A stretch of 64,000 nt of DNA, taken from NCBI GenBank assembly GCA_029783825.1, contig JAREIK010002459.1, positions 351,918-415,917 on the forward strand, written 5' to 3'. Shown here piece after piece: positions 1 through 12,385 of the stretch. How positions within the stretch are numbered: position 1 is the stretch's first letter; each line of letters opens with the position of its first letter. Origin of the DNA: Sapria himalayana. Its lineage: Eukaryota > Streptophyta > Magnoliopsida > Malpighiales > Rafflesiaceae. The position numbers and the translations under genes are program-made. The notes beneath the pieces are model-generated. The model was not told where the DNA came from. It saw only the letters and a program-made list of their open reading frames with translations, and ran no database searches.

Positions 1-1559
1 AATTCGAAATAGGTTGGTGAACCTTTATGTACAACACCATAAACCATGAAAAACAATTTAATGATAATTCAACTTCCATTCAAGCTGGCATACATACAAC
101 ATAAATACCAAGCTTACTTGAGAAAGAATTGATATTAGGATTATATAAAATTTTTATGAATGCTAGCTGATCACAAATAATGCATAGGATGCAACGTTAG
201 TATTCTTTTAAATCTTATTGTTTAAATTATTGTTTAACACAATATATTTTATTTATTCATGAACAATTTAATTCAAAGAAAATCATATATTTTATAGTTT
301 ATGATTCAAAAGAGTTTACAAGTGATCAAAGCTTTGACTTTTTATTATGTTTGTGTTAGAGATGATATTTTGGGTTATGCCAAAATATTTATTAGTTTAA
401 TTGGCAATTAAGTTTGGAAAAACTAATATCTCAGAAAGTTTGGTTGCTCACATTGAATTAGTAGGCCGAAAATACTCAACCTAGATAATTGTTGCCTAGT
501 TTGCAAGTGAATAAAGACTCAGGTTGTGCTGCTTGAATTGTCAAGTTGACATTGTTTTTTGTTAAAATATAATAAATTTTTATTTTATCAAGAGATAATA
601 TTTAAAGATTTTATTTTAAAAATTATAAAAATCATTAATCTTTTGCTTAAAACTTATATCCAACTCAAATTAGAATACTCATATAATCAAGAATATTCAT
701 AATTAGTGAAATAATTGTTGAGTTCTACTATTCTTTCAAACATTAAAATAAATATATGTGCAACTAAGAGAATAGTGATATGCATAATGATGCTATACTA
801 AAGCTTGTTTCTCATTCTATACAATTCATTTAATTTTCTATTTGAAAACTTTACAAAAAATATAGTAGATTCTAAATTATTTTATAGTTTCAAAATATAA
901 TAAATTACAATTAACAGTCCAAATTATAAGAAAATAAAATTTACGTCCAATTAATAGTCCAAATTATAAAAAATTTCAAGTCCATGCTTAACAAATAAAT
1001 TAGAATTAAAACACGTGAGTGTTATGTTTGTGTTTATTGTATAATCTTGATAAAATTAAATTCATTAAATTTAATATTGTTCATGTTTTTTTATCACAAC
1101 CTCCTTAATTTTGATAAAAATAAAGAAAAAACTAATTTTTTTCATGTAAAAAAATCATCCTCAATTAAAATATAAAATATGAGCTACTCATGATGATGCT
1201 GATTACTAAATTCTTTTTTTTTGCTAGTTTAATATTGTTTCAAAATAATTTGTTATTGTTGTTAGATGTTATTAGACTTAGGGAAAATTATTTAATGGTG
1301 CATTAGAATAAAATTTAAAAAAATACCTAATCATATTAAAAAATACATCAAAATAAAAGATTTTTACTTTCTGGTAAACTCAAAAAATACTTTTATTCTT
1401 TCTGTATATTTCATGATTTGAAAAAAAATAAAAACAAAAAATCTATTTTCAAAAACACTATAGCATGTGAGGTATATTTTTTTGGAAATAGTATACTCGA
1501 TTTGTAGCAATATAATATTTATATAAATCTTATAAACACATAACATTATATAAAACATT
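1..1559. other. AT-rich DNA without recognisable gene
   Basis: No coding region, RNA gene or terminal repeat could be recognised. The sequence is very AT-rich with poly-A and poly-T runs. A short near-duplication built on the word AGTCCAAATTATA lies near 920-970. The region probably belongs to the same CACTA copy as the sequence that follows, but nothing here proves it. The short reading frame on the minus strand near 1364-1558 is low-complexity and unsupported. Confidence 0.5.
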
Positions 1560-1895
1560 TATACATTTATAAAATTGTATGACAATAAATATATATATGG
1601 TTATACTTTAATATATATAAACATATAACATTATATATATACATTGATATATTTATATAAACCTATAATGTTATATATAAATATTTATACATATGTATAA
1701 ATGTTTATAAATATTTATACAATATTTACATAACACTATCCATTTAAATAATTGTTTATATAACATTTATATAACATATAAAATATTTATACATATATAT
1801 ATATTCATTTATATAGCATATAAATTTATATATACAAATATAATATGTATAATTTTTATATAAATGTGATATATATACTATATAAAATGGTGTGT
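1560..1895 (+). repeat. CACTA leader block, copy 1
   Basis: This AT-rich block of about 340 bp aligns by eye with 5875-6215 in the same orientation and with 48520-48870 in reverse complement. Diagnostic shared words include TATACTTTAATATATATAA, TGTTATATATAAATATTTAT and ACATATGTAT, in the same order and spacing. Its presence in three separate CACTA copies makes it part of the element's 5' leader rather than random AT-rich DNA. No coding capacity is visible. Confidence 0.65.
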
Positions 1896-2129
1896 TATTA
1901 GGCTGCTACTTCAATTACCTATTTATTTATGCATATCTTTGGTCTTAAATCTTGATGTTTAAGTCATGTGTCTCTTAAAAATTAAGCTTTAGTTTTACTA
2001 GATTATATTCATCCATTTCTAATCTCTATCTTGTTAGTAAAATTTAAGTAGGATGTGATAAAATTGCTAAGAGCTCTTTAGTCAACTAGTTTTGCTTAAT
2101 TCTCATTCTTCTTATCTCAATCAGTTTTC

Positions 2130-2849
2130 TTTAGCAAACTGTCCTTTGATTGCAGTTTTCCAAAAAATGTTTATGTTAATATCTCTAATTATTGGTATCT
2201 TTAATTAGTTCATATTTGTAATGCTAAGAATCTAAAATTGCAAGCTACTTCACATCTATGTTCTAGTTTAATACTTTGTATGATATGTTTTCTAGTCCAA
2301 ACCAATTATTTTTCATGTCTAAATTCTTCATTAATTCATTTGCAAAAAGTTTTTGGAATTGGATCTTCATTCCTTTTATTTTCCCTTTACTATTTATTTT
2401 TATATTCAAAGATTGACTTGAATCACAGTTGAAATTTTGATCTTTGATTTTCATTGAGAAGATAGAAGCTTACTCCTTCGAACTTATAATTCCTTTTTTT
2501 TTGTTTCCCTTTCTTGTCCTTTCACTTGGTTCTTGTGTTCTCCTAATTCTTGCCTTTTTTGTGTGGCTTTGATTGGTGCACTAGAAGAGACATGCTCTCT
2601 TCATCTAGCAATATTGTGATATCTTTTCAACTTTAGCATGCAAATAAATACTCAATTTCTTCATGTAGATTCTACGAACACAGTGTCTAGATATTCACGA
2701 TATTATGCATTTACATATTCATATGTAAGTGATTTTATTTAATTAATAGTATTATTTGAAGTCATTGTATGTTTCTTTTAGAATTATGATTGAGCATAAT
2801 TCTATGTAAATATAATAGAGCAAAATGAGTTCATATCATTAGTGGATGA
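2130..2849 (+). pseudogene. CACTA transposase leader and first codons, truncated
   Basis: This block aligns with 8093-8745, the sequence directly upstream of the Transpos_assoc exon in copy A, at roughly three-quarters identity by eye. Shared landmarks are CCTTTGATTGCAGTTTTCC near the start and TTCTTCATTAATTCATTTGC in the middle. The initiation codon is at 2825. In copy A the corresponding ATG opens a transposase exon. Here codon 6 is TAG where copy A has CAG, and after about eight codons the sequence passes without a gap into TAGA/GATA repeats. The gene is broken. The GATTGCAG at the start of the conserved block could be a splice acceptor. Confidence 0.6.
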
Positions 2850-3045
2850 TAGATAGATGGATTGATTACTTGATAGATAGTTAGATAGTTAGATAGATAG
2901 ATACATAAATAAATAAAGAGATATATAGATATTTAGATAAGTTGATAGATCATTATATAGATAGATATATAGATATAAAGATAGATAGATAAATAGATAG
3001 ACAAACAAAAAGATAGATATATAGACAGAAAGATAGATAAATACA
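2848..3045. repeat. Short degenerate GATA/TAGA array
   Basis: About 200 bp of imperfect TAGA/GATA repeats lie between the truncated transposase start of copy 0 and the 5' end of copy A. On the + strand the unit reads GATA, opposite to the main array that starts at 8941 and the same as the array at 55047-60039. Frequent single-base changes (AAATAGA, CATAGA) show it is old. Confidence 0.9.
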
Positions 3046-4270
3046 TACAATACAAAAAATGCCTATTTAACTAGTAAAATTTAGCTAGGGATAAATTCCC
3101 TAGCTAATTAGTGAGGGATAAACTAGGAAATAACAAAGGATATTTGATTTTACAATAAATTAAAATTTTGCGTTGGATTAGTGATGAATTAGCATCGAAA
3201 ATCTTTGAATGAAAATTTTTAGTCACTAAAATATTTGTAGATATTCACACAAAGAAAAGGTGGAACTTTAGCGCTGTATTTAACTACAGAAGTTTTTTTG
3301 TTAATTAAAATGAGACAAAACCTGTCGCTAAATAATTATTTACATTTATTTATTTTTTGATTTTATATATAATTGAAAGCGATAATTTCTTAAATGTTTA
3401 TTTTCTCAAAATATATGCATTAAACTAGAGATTTTCCTAGCTATTTGGGCTAGTGATAATTTCTATCACTAATATTTAATGAAATTTTTTTAAGCATTAT
3501 TTATTTTACTATTTTATATAATGTTCTATATTAAAGGTATGTCATGGTCTATAGATGAGCGATCCTTAAAAGACACAATCTCTTCATATAATAATAAAAA
3601 TATGATATTATAAATATAAAATTTAATAAATATACAAATACAAATAAAAATTTACATTAAATATGACTAAAATAACTATTTTTTTATTCTAAATTTATTA
3701 AAAAATTATACTTAATTTTTTCTGAAATATTTATTTATGATATTTAAATATTTATATTAAAAAATATTATATAATTTGTTAATTTATAATTTTTTTTAAA
3801 ATATTTTAATTAATAAATAAACATAAATACAAATTACTACGAATAAAAAACTAAAATAAAAAAATGGTTTATAAAATTAAAAAATTTATAAAAATATATA
3901 AATAATTGAATAAACAAGTAAATATTTATTAAAATAATAGTAAAATTATAATATTTTTATTATTATAGGAATTTTTTAAAACTATAACTACTAATAGATT
4001 TGAAATTTTGAATTATAAAAAAATTTTCAAAATTTTCATAAAATTTTTAAAAAAATAATTTGATATTTTTATATTAATACATAAGTGTTTTAATTAACTC
4101 AAAAAAAATTTTGATGATTTAAAAAATAAATATTTCATTGTGGTTATTAAATGAACACTTCAAAGATTAAATATTATAATGACAAAAAGATTCAAATTTT
4201 ATAACTTTATAATTATTTCATGCCTTAATAAAATCATATAAGTAAATGTTATGCAGATATAAATATAAAT
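3046..4270 (+). repeat. CACTA 5' terminal and subterminal region, copy A
   Basis: The terminus is followed by repeated words such as AGCTAGGGATAAATTCCCT, typical of CACTA subterminal arrays where the element's DNA-binding protein attaches. From 3400 on, the sequence aligns with the reverse complement of 31260-32100. Examples are TTTGGGCTAGTGATAATTTC, and TATAGATGAGC followed by ATCCTT. The homology resumes at about 5110 after the TRM9 insertion. No protein-coding sequence is seen. Confidence 0.7.
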
Positions 4271-4274
4271 ATAT

Positions 4275-5125
4275 ATATATATTATATATATATGTGGTTG
4301 GTTTAGCGACCCATATCGGCCATACTTTTTACTGGATTTTTATGTCACCGGAATATTCGAAGCTTTGGAATTGTTATAGATGAAAACTTCTTATAGTTTT
4401 TGTGGGTTTGCATCTGCAGAAAAGTCATCGAAGTTTCAATCTGTTTAAGTGGGTGAAGAACCAGTATCATCATCTTCTAGCGTCCAGTCAACCCCGAAGA
4501 TTGAAAAGAAGTTTGTTCATTGTGTTTATGATGACATAACACCCGATTTTAGTTCTACTAGGTTTGCTAATAGGCCTAAGGTTGCTGCATTTTTAAAGTC
4601 ATTACCTTCGGAATCAGTTGTATTTGATGCAAGATGTGGAAATGGAAAGTATCTAGGTTTAAATCCTACTTGTTATTTCATTTGGTGTGATATAAATGTG
4701 CAACTGGTGAATATTTGCACTAATAGAGGGCATGAACTAGTGGTTGCAGATGCTGTAAATCTTTCTTTTAGAACCGGTAGTGTTGATGCTGCAATATCCA
4801 TTGCTGAATCACCTCAGTACCAAGACTAGAAGGAAGAAAGCAATTTTGTAATTGATTAGGGTTGTTGGGGAAAGCGGTTTGGTTCTAATAACTGTTTGGG
4901 CTGTTGAACAGGAGGATGAATCATTGATTATGAAGTGGACTCCATTGCCCCAAAAGTTTCTAGAATGATGGATTAGACCTGGTAGGCCACACCTTCGAAG
5001 CTGTAGATCCATCTCCTTAGAAAGCATTGCAGAAACAGAAGATAAAATCGATAAGAAGAATTTAAACAATACCCAAAAAAGCACATGTGAAGAATTAGGG
5101 GAAAATCTATTTTATTATATATATA
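4275..5125. repeat. Possible target-site duplications around the TRM9 insert
   Basis: The TRM9 pseudogene interrupts the A/B homology, which stops near 4270 and resumes near 5110. Both edges carry a similar word: TATTATATATATATG at about 4280 and a slightly longer TATTATATATATATATATG at about 5112. This could be a target-site duplication from an L1-type retroposition. No poly-A tail is seen before the right copy, and TA-rich words arise by chance, so the reading is weak. Confidence 0.35.
4449..5090 (+). pseudogene. TRM9-like tRNA wobble-uridine methyltransferase pseudogene
   Basis: Two adjacent frames encode a degraded piece of a plant TRM9/ALKBH8-type methyltransferase, which in intact form methylates the carboxymethyl group on wobble uridine-34 of some tRNAs. 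The first frame (to 4829) shows VQSTPKIEKK, a YDDITPDFSSTRFA segment, the SAM-binding region DARCGNGKYLG and ADAVNLSFRTGS. After a small deletion and frameshift near 4805 another frame continues with TRRKKAI, LVLITVWAVEQEDES and SLESIAETEDK, including stop codons. The glycine of the SAM motif (DAGCGNG in the family) is arginine here and the residue before CDI is tryptophan. An in-frame stop precedes the homology and no ATG is seen. No intron is visible, so it is either a retrocopy or a captured gene piece. It interrupts the subterminal region of copy A. Confidence 0.85.
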
Positions 5126-5440
5126 TATATGTATGTATGTATATATGAATACTTTATTATTATATAATATTATTTTATTTATTTATAAAATAATATCATT
5201 TATTGTTAAATAAAATCTATTTCATTTATTTTATTTAAATTAATTATTTTTTATAATTTTTGTTTACTCTTATATTTTTGTATCATATATTTACATCCAG
5301 TTTCGTATTTATATATGGGTTCTTTGAAAAAACAAAATGCTAAGGCATTAAGCACTTAACATTTTTTCTATCTTTTAATGATGAAGATATGAGAAGCAAA
5401 ATGGGACAATGGGAGCAACCTACAAAATCTACCTCTTCTT
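5106..5440 (+). repeat. CACTA copy A subterminal region resumes
   Basis: This segment aligns with the reverse complement of about 30.88-31.21 kb in element B. Landmarks include TACTTTATTATTATAT, then GCTAAGGCATTAAGCACT with the B counterpart GCTAAGGGATTAAGCACT, then GAAGCAAAATGGGAC with GAAGCAAAATAGGAC. It is the continuation of the family sequence after the TRM9 insertion. B has a small internal tandem duplication at the end of this stretch that A lacks. Confidence 0.7.
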
Positions 5441-5874
5441 GTAGCCAGGTAATATTATCATTTTTCTTCTCATTTGGAATACTATATACATATCTGTGTC
5501 TCTATCAATTTGATTACCACTGGCTGATTTTCGTTTTTACAGAATATTCGAGTATAAATTTTTTTTTATTTTTCCCCAATTTTCCTTCTTTTTTTTTATA
5601 TTTTCATATTACTTATTAGAATTTGACACTGCACCATTAATGAAACAATAAATGGTCAGTGTAAACTTTGTTCTTTTATTGTTTAAATTTTAGGTTTTTA
5701 TTGATTTCAAATACTAAATATTTGCATGTTGTTTTCTCCTTCTATGACTTATGAAAATAAATAATGCTTGATGTTTTCTGCTTCTGCAACTTTCATAAAA
5801 AATGTACTTAATCTTATGGGTTCTATTTTTGTTGTCTCTAAAATTATTATACACATATAACATTATATATAAAA
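5441..5874. other. AT-rich spacer in copy A, no gene seen
   Basis: No coding region or structured repeat is recognised between the subterminal part and the leader block. There is a pyrimidine-rich stretch near 5555-5600, and a frame at 5389-5619 that looks like low-complexity chance coding. Confidence 0.5.
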
Positions 5875-7060
5875 CTTTTATGCATGTATTTAATCGTATG
5901 ACATTATATATAAATGTCTATACTTTAATATATATAAATATATTACATTATATATAAACATTAATATGTTTATATAAACATATAATGTTATATATAAATA
6001 TTTATACATATGTATTAATGTTTATAAATATTTATATAGCATTTACATAAACCTATCCATTTATATAATTTTTTATTTATCAATTATATAACATATACAA
6101 TGTTTATACATTTTTGTAAACATTTAAATGACATTTTAATTTTTATTTAAATATATAATATTTATAATGTTTATATAATGTGATATATATACTATATAAA
6201 ATTTATAAAAGTGTTACATATATATAATTATATATATGTAACATTTAAAAATTTATTGTAAACACAAATATTATATCTAAATACTTTTATAATTATATAA
6301 TCATATGCCTATATAAAAAAGTATTTATAACTATATTTATAATTATGTAAACTATTTTTATAACCATATTTATAACTATACATAACTAATTTTTTAACTA
6401 TATAATAATTTATAAATATATGTATAATTCTATATACCAATATTTTTAACAAAATATACAATATGTATGATAATATATAGCTATATATAATTGTATTTTA
6501 CTAAATGTATAACTATAACAACATTATATATAATTATATCTTTAACTACATACATATTTATAACTATATGTGTATGACTATATATAAATATTTGTATAAC
6601 TATGTAACACTCTATATAATTAAATATAACTATATTTGTATCTATATATTCATATATGTATTCATATAATAAAATCTTAATATTTTTTTATGACATTGTA
6701 TATATTTATGTATAACTACTTATAACTACTTGTAAGAATATATCTATATATAACTATATGTTTATCTATATATAACTCTATTTTTAACTATATATAATAT
6801 AGGTATAAGAACATATAATTATAAATAATTGTCTTTGACTAAATGTATAACTAAAATAACATTATACAAAACAATATTTAAATATATATACCTATATTTA
6901 TAAATATAAGTATACCTATATGTATTACCACATATAAGTATATTTATAGTTACTGTATAACAACATACATCATTATGTTTAACTATGTGTATATCTATTT
7001 ATATATTTTTGTATAACTATATAAAACTCTAAATAATTATAATATAACTATATGAGGCAT
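5875..7060 (+). repeat. CACTA leader block with ATAACTATA-type repeats, copy A
   Basis: The first 340 bp match 1560-1895 and the reverse complement of 48520-48870. The remainder is built of short imperfect words such as TATAACTATATATAA and aligns in reverse complement with C near 48050-48240; for instance TTAACTACATACATATTTATAACTA recurs there with only minor changes. The same repeat type occurs in B at 26870-27720. It sits upstream of the transposase ATG in both A and C, so it may be an untranslated leader or promoter region. The function is inferred. Confidence 0.65.
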
Positions 7061-8092
7061 GATTTTTTTTTCCTAACAATTTTTTTGTAGCTTGTGGAGA
7101 TTGAACTTACAACCTCCAAGGAGTCTCACATCTATCTCAAGAATTAGTTTATTGAGCCTTTGGTTTTTGATGTGTAAATATATATACATATTCATTTAAT
7201 TGATGTTTATAATATATATATATATATAGTTTTTATATATAAAAATAATATATATATTGTTTTTTTGTGGGTAGATATATATATTTTATTGAACACATGT
7301 GGAATAATGTTAAAAAATATTGATTAATATCCAAGCTCAGTTAAATTCATTAAAAAAGTTGAGACATGAATATTAACAAACATATCAAGTATCTTTGAAC
7401 TTAATTGAATATTAATTTAAACTATTTATTCATATTAAAAAATTTGTTACAATTAAAAAAAATTGTAATAAATTAAATTAAATTTAATTCATCAATATAT
7501 ATGTGGAATACATTTGTTATCATCAGAATGCATCAAAATACGTTGTTTTTGTTATTCTAATTGAATTTTGAGTATTATCAAACATTATTACTAATAAATA
7601 AGAATTGTTAAAATATTATCATATGCTTATTAAATAATTATTGTAATGCATTGAAATACAACAATAATATTATTTTATCATTTTTTATAGTCCTCAATTA
7701 AAATTAAATAATAGTTAACATTTTTATTTTGAGTGTCAACAAGATAATTATAACTGCTAAGGGTTTGTTTTGATTTTGCTGTTTGTTATTTTGAAATTCT
7801 TCTTCTACCATAACTATTATCGTATTTTGTATTTTCCATTGAAATTATATAGTAGATATTTGTATGTGAATGTTATCGTGTAAAGTGAAGTTATTACCAC
7901 AAGTAAATATATGACCGAAGATCCTCCTCATGCACACAATTTTAATCATGAAGTTCATAGTAAATCATTACAAGTACTAAAATCATTAATCACAAGTATA
8001 TAAGTGATGGTTATATCAATAATTTTTGCTAAATTAATAATTTCCCATCCTTCATATTGATTAGGTATTAATTGAGGTGTATGTAAGTTTTA
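7061..8092. other. AT-rich DNA in copy A, no gene seen
   Basis: Nothing coding is recognised. A stretch near 7090-7150 with GTGGAGATTGAACTTACAAC loosely resembles the tRNA-like box B words of plant short repeats, but it is too short to call. The rest is AT-rich with short TA tracts near 7210-7250. Confidence 0.45.
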
Positions 8093-8712
8093 ATTTCCAA
8101 ACTATCCTTTGATTGCAGTTTTCCACAAATAATATTAATATTAACGATATGTAATTTTTTGTCTATTTAGTTTACATTTGTAAGGCTAGGAATCTATAAT
8201 TGTAGCTTGCTTCATATCTATGTTTTCTAGTTGAACACTTTGTATGATATGTTTTCAATTCCAAATATGTTTTTGTTCATGTCTTAATTCTTCATTAATT
8301 CATTTGCCAAAAGTTCTTGAAATTGGAAATCAATTCCATTAATTTATTCTTTTTTTATATTCAAAGATGGAGTAGAATCATAGTAAAAATTATGCTATTT
8401 GATCATCATTGAGGTGTGAGAAGCTTACTCCTTCAAATTATTTATTTTTTGCTTTCCTTTCTTGTCTATTCACATAATTTTCTCCTTTCAATACTAATAG
8501 CGTGATATCTATCAATCTTTGCCATTCTAAAAAAAATGCATTATCTATTAATGTAGATTCTGAAAATGCATAGCCTCGATATTCACAATATTTAATCTTT
8601 AAATAATCATCTATAAGTAATTTTATTTAATAAGTAATATATTTTGAAGTAATTATATGTTTCATTCAAAATAATGATTGAGCATTATTCTTTGTAAATA
8701 AAATAGGGCAAA
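8093..8712 (+). repeat. CACTA transposase-proximal leader, copy A
   Basis: This block directly precedes the Transpos_assoc exon and is the homologue of 2130-2824. It begins with CTATCCTTTGATTGCAG, whose end looks like a splice acceptor, and runs to the transposase ATG with no other open frame. Its repetition with both truncated transposase starts shows it is a fixed part of this CACTA family. Confidence 0.6.
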
Positions 8713-8943
8713 ATGAGTTTAGATCGTCAGTGGATGAACAAAAGGTTTATGAATGGAATTTTGAATCAAGAATTTTTGAGTGAGGTTGAAACTTTCATCA
8801 ACTTTGTGTGTAGTCAATCAAAATGGATTGATGGTGAAAAAATTAAGTGTCCATGTAATAACCGCAAGTGTCAGAATATTTCTTTTTATGATGTAAACAC
8901 TATAAGATACCTTTTCGCTAAATATGGTTTAGTACCAAATTAT
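8713..8943 (+). pseudogene. CACTA transposase N-terminal (Transpos_assoc) exon, truncated
   Basis: The 77 codons from ATG 8713 match the transposase-associated domain found at the N-terminus of plant En/Spm CACTA transposases. Visible features are the start MSLDRQWM, a helix with EFLSEVETFINFVCSQS, the cysteine motif KCPCNNRKCQN, and YLFAKYGLVPNY at the end. The C-x-C and C positions suggest a small zinc-binding fold. A related copy lies on the minus strand at 46046-46282 in element C. Homology ends at the Asn-Tyr where the TATC array starts, so the rest of the transposase is gone; the frame then runs on as meaningless Leu-Ser-Ile repeats. Confidence 0.8.
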
Positions 8944-9792
8944 CTATCTATATGTCTATCTATCTCTCTTTCAATTTAAATATCTATCTATCTATCCCTT
9001 TCTCTATATGTATATATATCTATCTATCTATCTATCTACTTGTATATCTATCTTTCTTTTTATCTGGTTATCTATCTATATTTCTATTTATCTATTTGTC
9101 TATCTATCTATCTATTAATCTATATATCCATTAATATATTTGTCTATCTATCTATTTATCTTTCTATCTATTTATCTATATATATATATATATATATATA
9201 TCTATCTATCTATCTATCTGTCTATTTAAATTTGTATCTATCTATCATTATATATGTCTATCTATTTATCTTTTATCTGTCTATATATCTATTTATATAT
9301 TTATCTAATAATATATCAATCTATCTGTCTATCACTCTATCTATCAGGCTATCTATCTATTTGTCTATGAATCAAAAAATCTATCTATCTTTAAATCAGT
9401 CTATCAAATGTCTACAATCTATCTTACAAATTGTCTATCAATCTTTCTATCAATCATTTTATCTCTCTGTATATCAATTTATTTATCAATCTCTATATCA
9501 ATCAATCTATTTATATTCTTTTGTATTTTTGGTTCTATCTACCTATATAAATATCTATTTATCTATCTATATATCTAAATAACTATTTATCTGTCTATCT
9601 AACTATTTATTTATCTTTTTTATCTATCTATATATCTATTTTCTAATCTATTTATCTAGTTGTCTATCTATATATATACTATCTATCTATCTATTTATCT
9701 ATCTATCTGTTTATCTATATTTCTATTTATATATCTATCTATCTATTTATTTTTCTATCTATCAATATATCTATCGAATTGCCGATCTATAA

Positions 9793-9828
<36 letters not shown>

Positions 9829-11439
9829 ATCTATCTATATATTTATCTCTCTATCTATTATATCAATTTATCTATTTTTCTCACTATATGCCAATATATT
9901 TATCAGTCTATATGTCTATCTATCTATCTATCTATTTGTTTATTAATCTATCTATATGTATATTAATATGTATATCTATCAATCTATATTTCTATCAATC
10001 TATTTGTCAATCAACTTATCTATCTCTATATATATCTATCTATCTTTCTATCTATCTATCTATCAATTAAACTTTCTTCTATATCTTTGTGTATCTATCT
10101 ATATATCTATCTATTTGTCTATTTATCTGTCTATCTATTTGTCAATATATCTGTCTATTTATATATCTATCTATCTATTTATCTCTCTTTCTATCTATCT
10201 ATTTATATATATGTCTATCTATTTGAGTATCTATCTATTTATCTATCCATCTATCTAACTGTATAATAATATGTAAATCTATTTGCCTATCTATCTATCC
10301 ATTTATATATCTATCGGTCTATCAATCAAACAATTTATCTATCTTACAATCAGTGTATCAATATGTTTATTAATCTATCTTTCAATCTATCTATCAATCT
10401 TTCTTTCAAACTTTCCATCTATCTTTTGATCTATTTGTTTATCAATCTATATATCAATCTATCTATTTATATCTCTATGTATTTTTATTTCTACGTGCCA
10501 ATATATTTGTCTATGTATATATTTATCTATATATTTGTATATCTATCTATCTATTTATCTTTTTTATTTATCTATATTTTGATTTGTCTATATATCTATT
10601 TATCTATTCATCTTTCATTATATTTATCTATCTGTCGATCTATCTATCTATCTATATTTCTATCTTTATATCAACATATCTTTCTATTTATTTATCTATC
10701 TATCCATTTCTCTATCTATCTATCTATCTATTAATCTGTCAATCGAAATGCCTATCTATATGTCTATCTATCTATCTATCTATATCTTTTTGTCAAACTA
10801 TATATCTATTATATCTATTTATCAATATATCTATCTATTTTTTTATCTATATGTCTATATATCTATTTATCTATATGTATATTTCTCTATCTATCTATGT
10901 ATCTATTTATCTATTATACTATATTTTTATTTATCTATCTTTTTATCTATATGTATATTAATATGTTTATCTATCTACCGATCTATCCATATTTCTATAT
11001 ATCTATTATCAAATCTATTTTTCTATATATGTCTTTCTATCTACCTATCTTTCTATCTGTCTATCTATCTGTCAATTTATCTATCTTTCTATCTATTTTT
11101 GTATCTATCTATATGTCTGTCTCACTATCAGTCTCTCTATCTGTCTATCTATCTATCTATCTTTCTTTCTATCAATCTGCCTATCTATAAGTATATCAAA
11201 TTGTTTATCAATCAATCAATCTATCTCTCTATATATCTATTTATCTATCTATCTTTCTTTCTTTCTATAAATCTGTTTTCCAATCTAATCATCTGTCTCT
11301 ATATCTATCAGTTAATATTCTTGTCAGTCTATCTTTGTGTCAATTTTTTATCTTACAATCTATCATTCTATCTATCTATTTGACTATAAATCTTTGTATC
11401 TATCAATCTATCTATCTTTATGTCTATCTCGCTATGTAT

Positions 11440-11640
11440 CTATATATTTGTCTATCAATCAATTTATCTATCTATCTATCTTTATGTATATCTCTCTATT
11501 TATTTATATAATTGTCTATCAATCAATTTATCTGTCTATCTATCTATCTATCCATCTTTATGTCTATCTTTCTATGTATCTATATATTTGTCTATCAATC
11601 AATTTATCTATCTATCTATCTATATTTTTATCTATCTATG
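11440..11640. repeat. Local higher-order repeat in the TATC array
   Basis: The word TCTATCAATCAATTTATCT recurs near 11450, 11514 and 11590. The longer context ATGTATCTATATATTTGTC precedes the first and third copies. This suggests a unit of about 140 bp made of two diverged halves, duplicated after the array had already acquired its point changes. Confidence 0.6.
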
Positions 11641-12348
11641 TATCTATATATCTATATGTCTATCTTTCTATCTATCTGTTGGTCTGTCTAGGTATCTTTC
11701 TTTCTATATGTCTATCTATCTATCTATCTATCTATATATCTCTCTATTTAACAATCTCTCTATCTATCTATCTATTTATATATCTCTCAATCTATATATA
11801 TATATATATATATATTTCTATCTATATATCTATCTAACTATATATCTATCTTTCTTTCCTTCTTTCAATCAATCAATCAATCTATCTATCAATCAATCTA
11901 TCTATCTATCTGTATATCAATATATCTTTTAATCTATCTATCAATAATCTCAAATTCTATCTATCTATTTATCTCTATGTCTATCTTTCTGACTTTCTAT
12001 CTACATATCTATTTGTCTATCTATCTATTTGTCTATTTATTTGTCTAACTATCTGTCAATCTAACTGTCCATCTATTTATCTATCTATTAATATATTTAT
12101 TTATCTATCTATCTTTATATCAATATATGTATATATATATCTTTAATTTGTATATTAGTCTATCGATCAATCTGTTTTTCAATCTAACTTTCCATTTGTC
12201 TATCTATTAGTCAATCAATCAATCTATCTATCTATATATCTTTCTTTCTTTATGTTTGTCTATCTATCTATCTATTTATTTGTCTATCAGTGTACGTATC
12301 TCTTAATGCTTATTTCTATCTATCTATCTGTCTATTTATCTATTTATC

Positions 12349-12385
<37 letters not shown>

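Larger units (their letters stand above)
1..2847 (+). mobile_element. Partial CACTA-type transposon, copy 0 (5' leader part)
   Basis: This stretch is assigned to a CACTA element because two blocks in it recur, in the same order and orientation, in the better preserved copy A. The block near 1560-1895 matches 5875-6215, and the block 2130-2847 matches 8093-8745 and ends with the start codon of the transposase. The left end lies outside the window. The right end is lost: homology stops about eight codons after the ATG, where a GATA tract begins. Relative to copy A about 1.9 kb is missing between the two blocks. No coding region beyond the first codons remains, so this copy is dead. Confidence 0.6.
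3046..8943 (+). mobile_element. CACTA-like transposon, copy A (5' half only)
   Basis: The left end (TACAATACAAAAAAT at 3046) resembles the B terminus TACTACAAAAAAT. The next 1.2 kb and 5110-5440 align with the reverse complement of the right end of B (about 30.9-32.84 kb), so the two are the same family in opposite orientation. Order in A: subterminal region with GCTAGGGAAATT-type words, inserted TRM9 pseudogene, leader block and ATAACTATA repeats, second leader block, and one transposase exon at 8713. The element stops at 8943, where TATC repeats begin. The DDE core, the 3' gene and the 3' terminal repeat are all missing. Confidence 0.75.

Noticed and set aside
2238..2454. Short frames on both strands in the leader of copy 0
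   Set aside because: The region is a noncoding leader repeated at 8.2 kb, where the frames are not conserved.
4809..5084. Minus-strand frame opposite the TRM9 fragment
   Set aside because: The + strand has clear homology to a tRNA methyltransferase; the minus frame is its shadow.
7070..7160. Possible tRNA-derived short repeat (box B-like GAGATTGAACTTACAACCTC)
   Set aside because: The match to a tRNA promoter box is partial and no box A or defined ends are seen.
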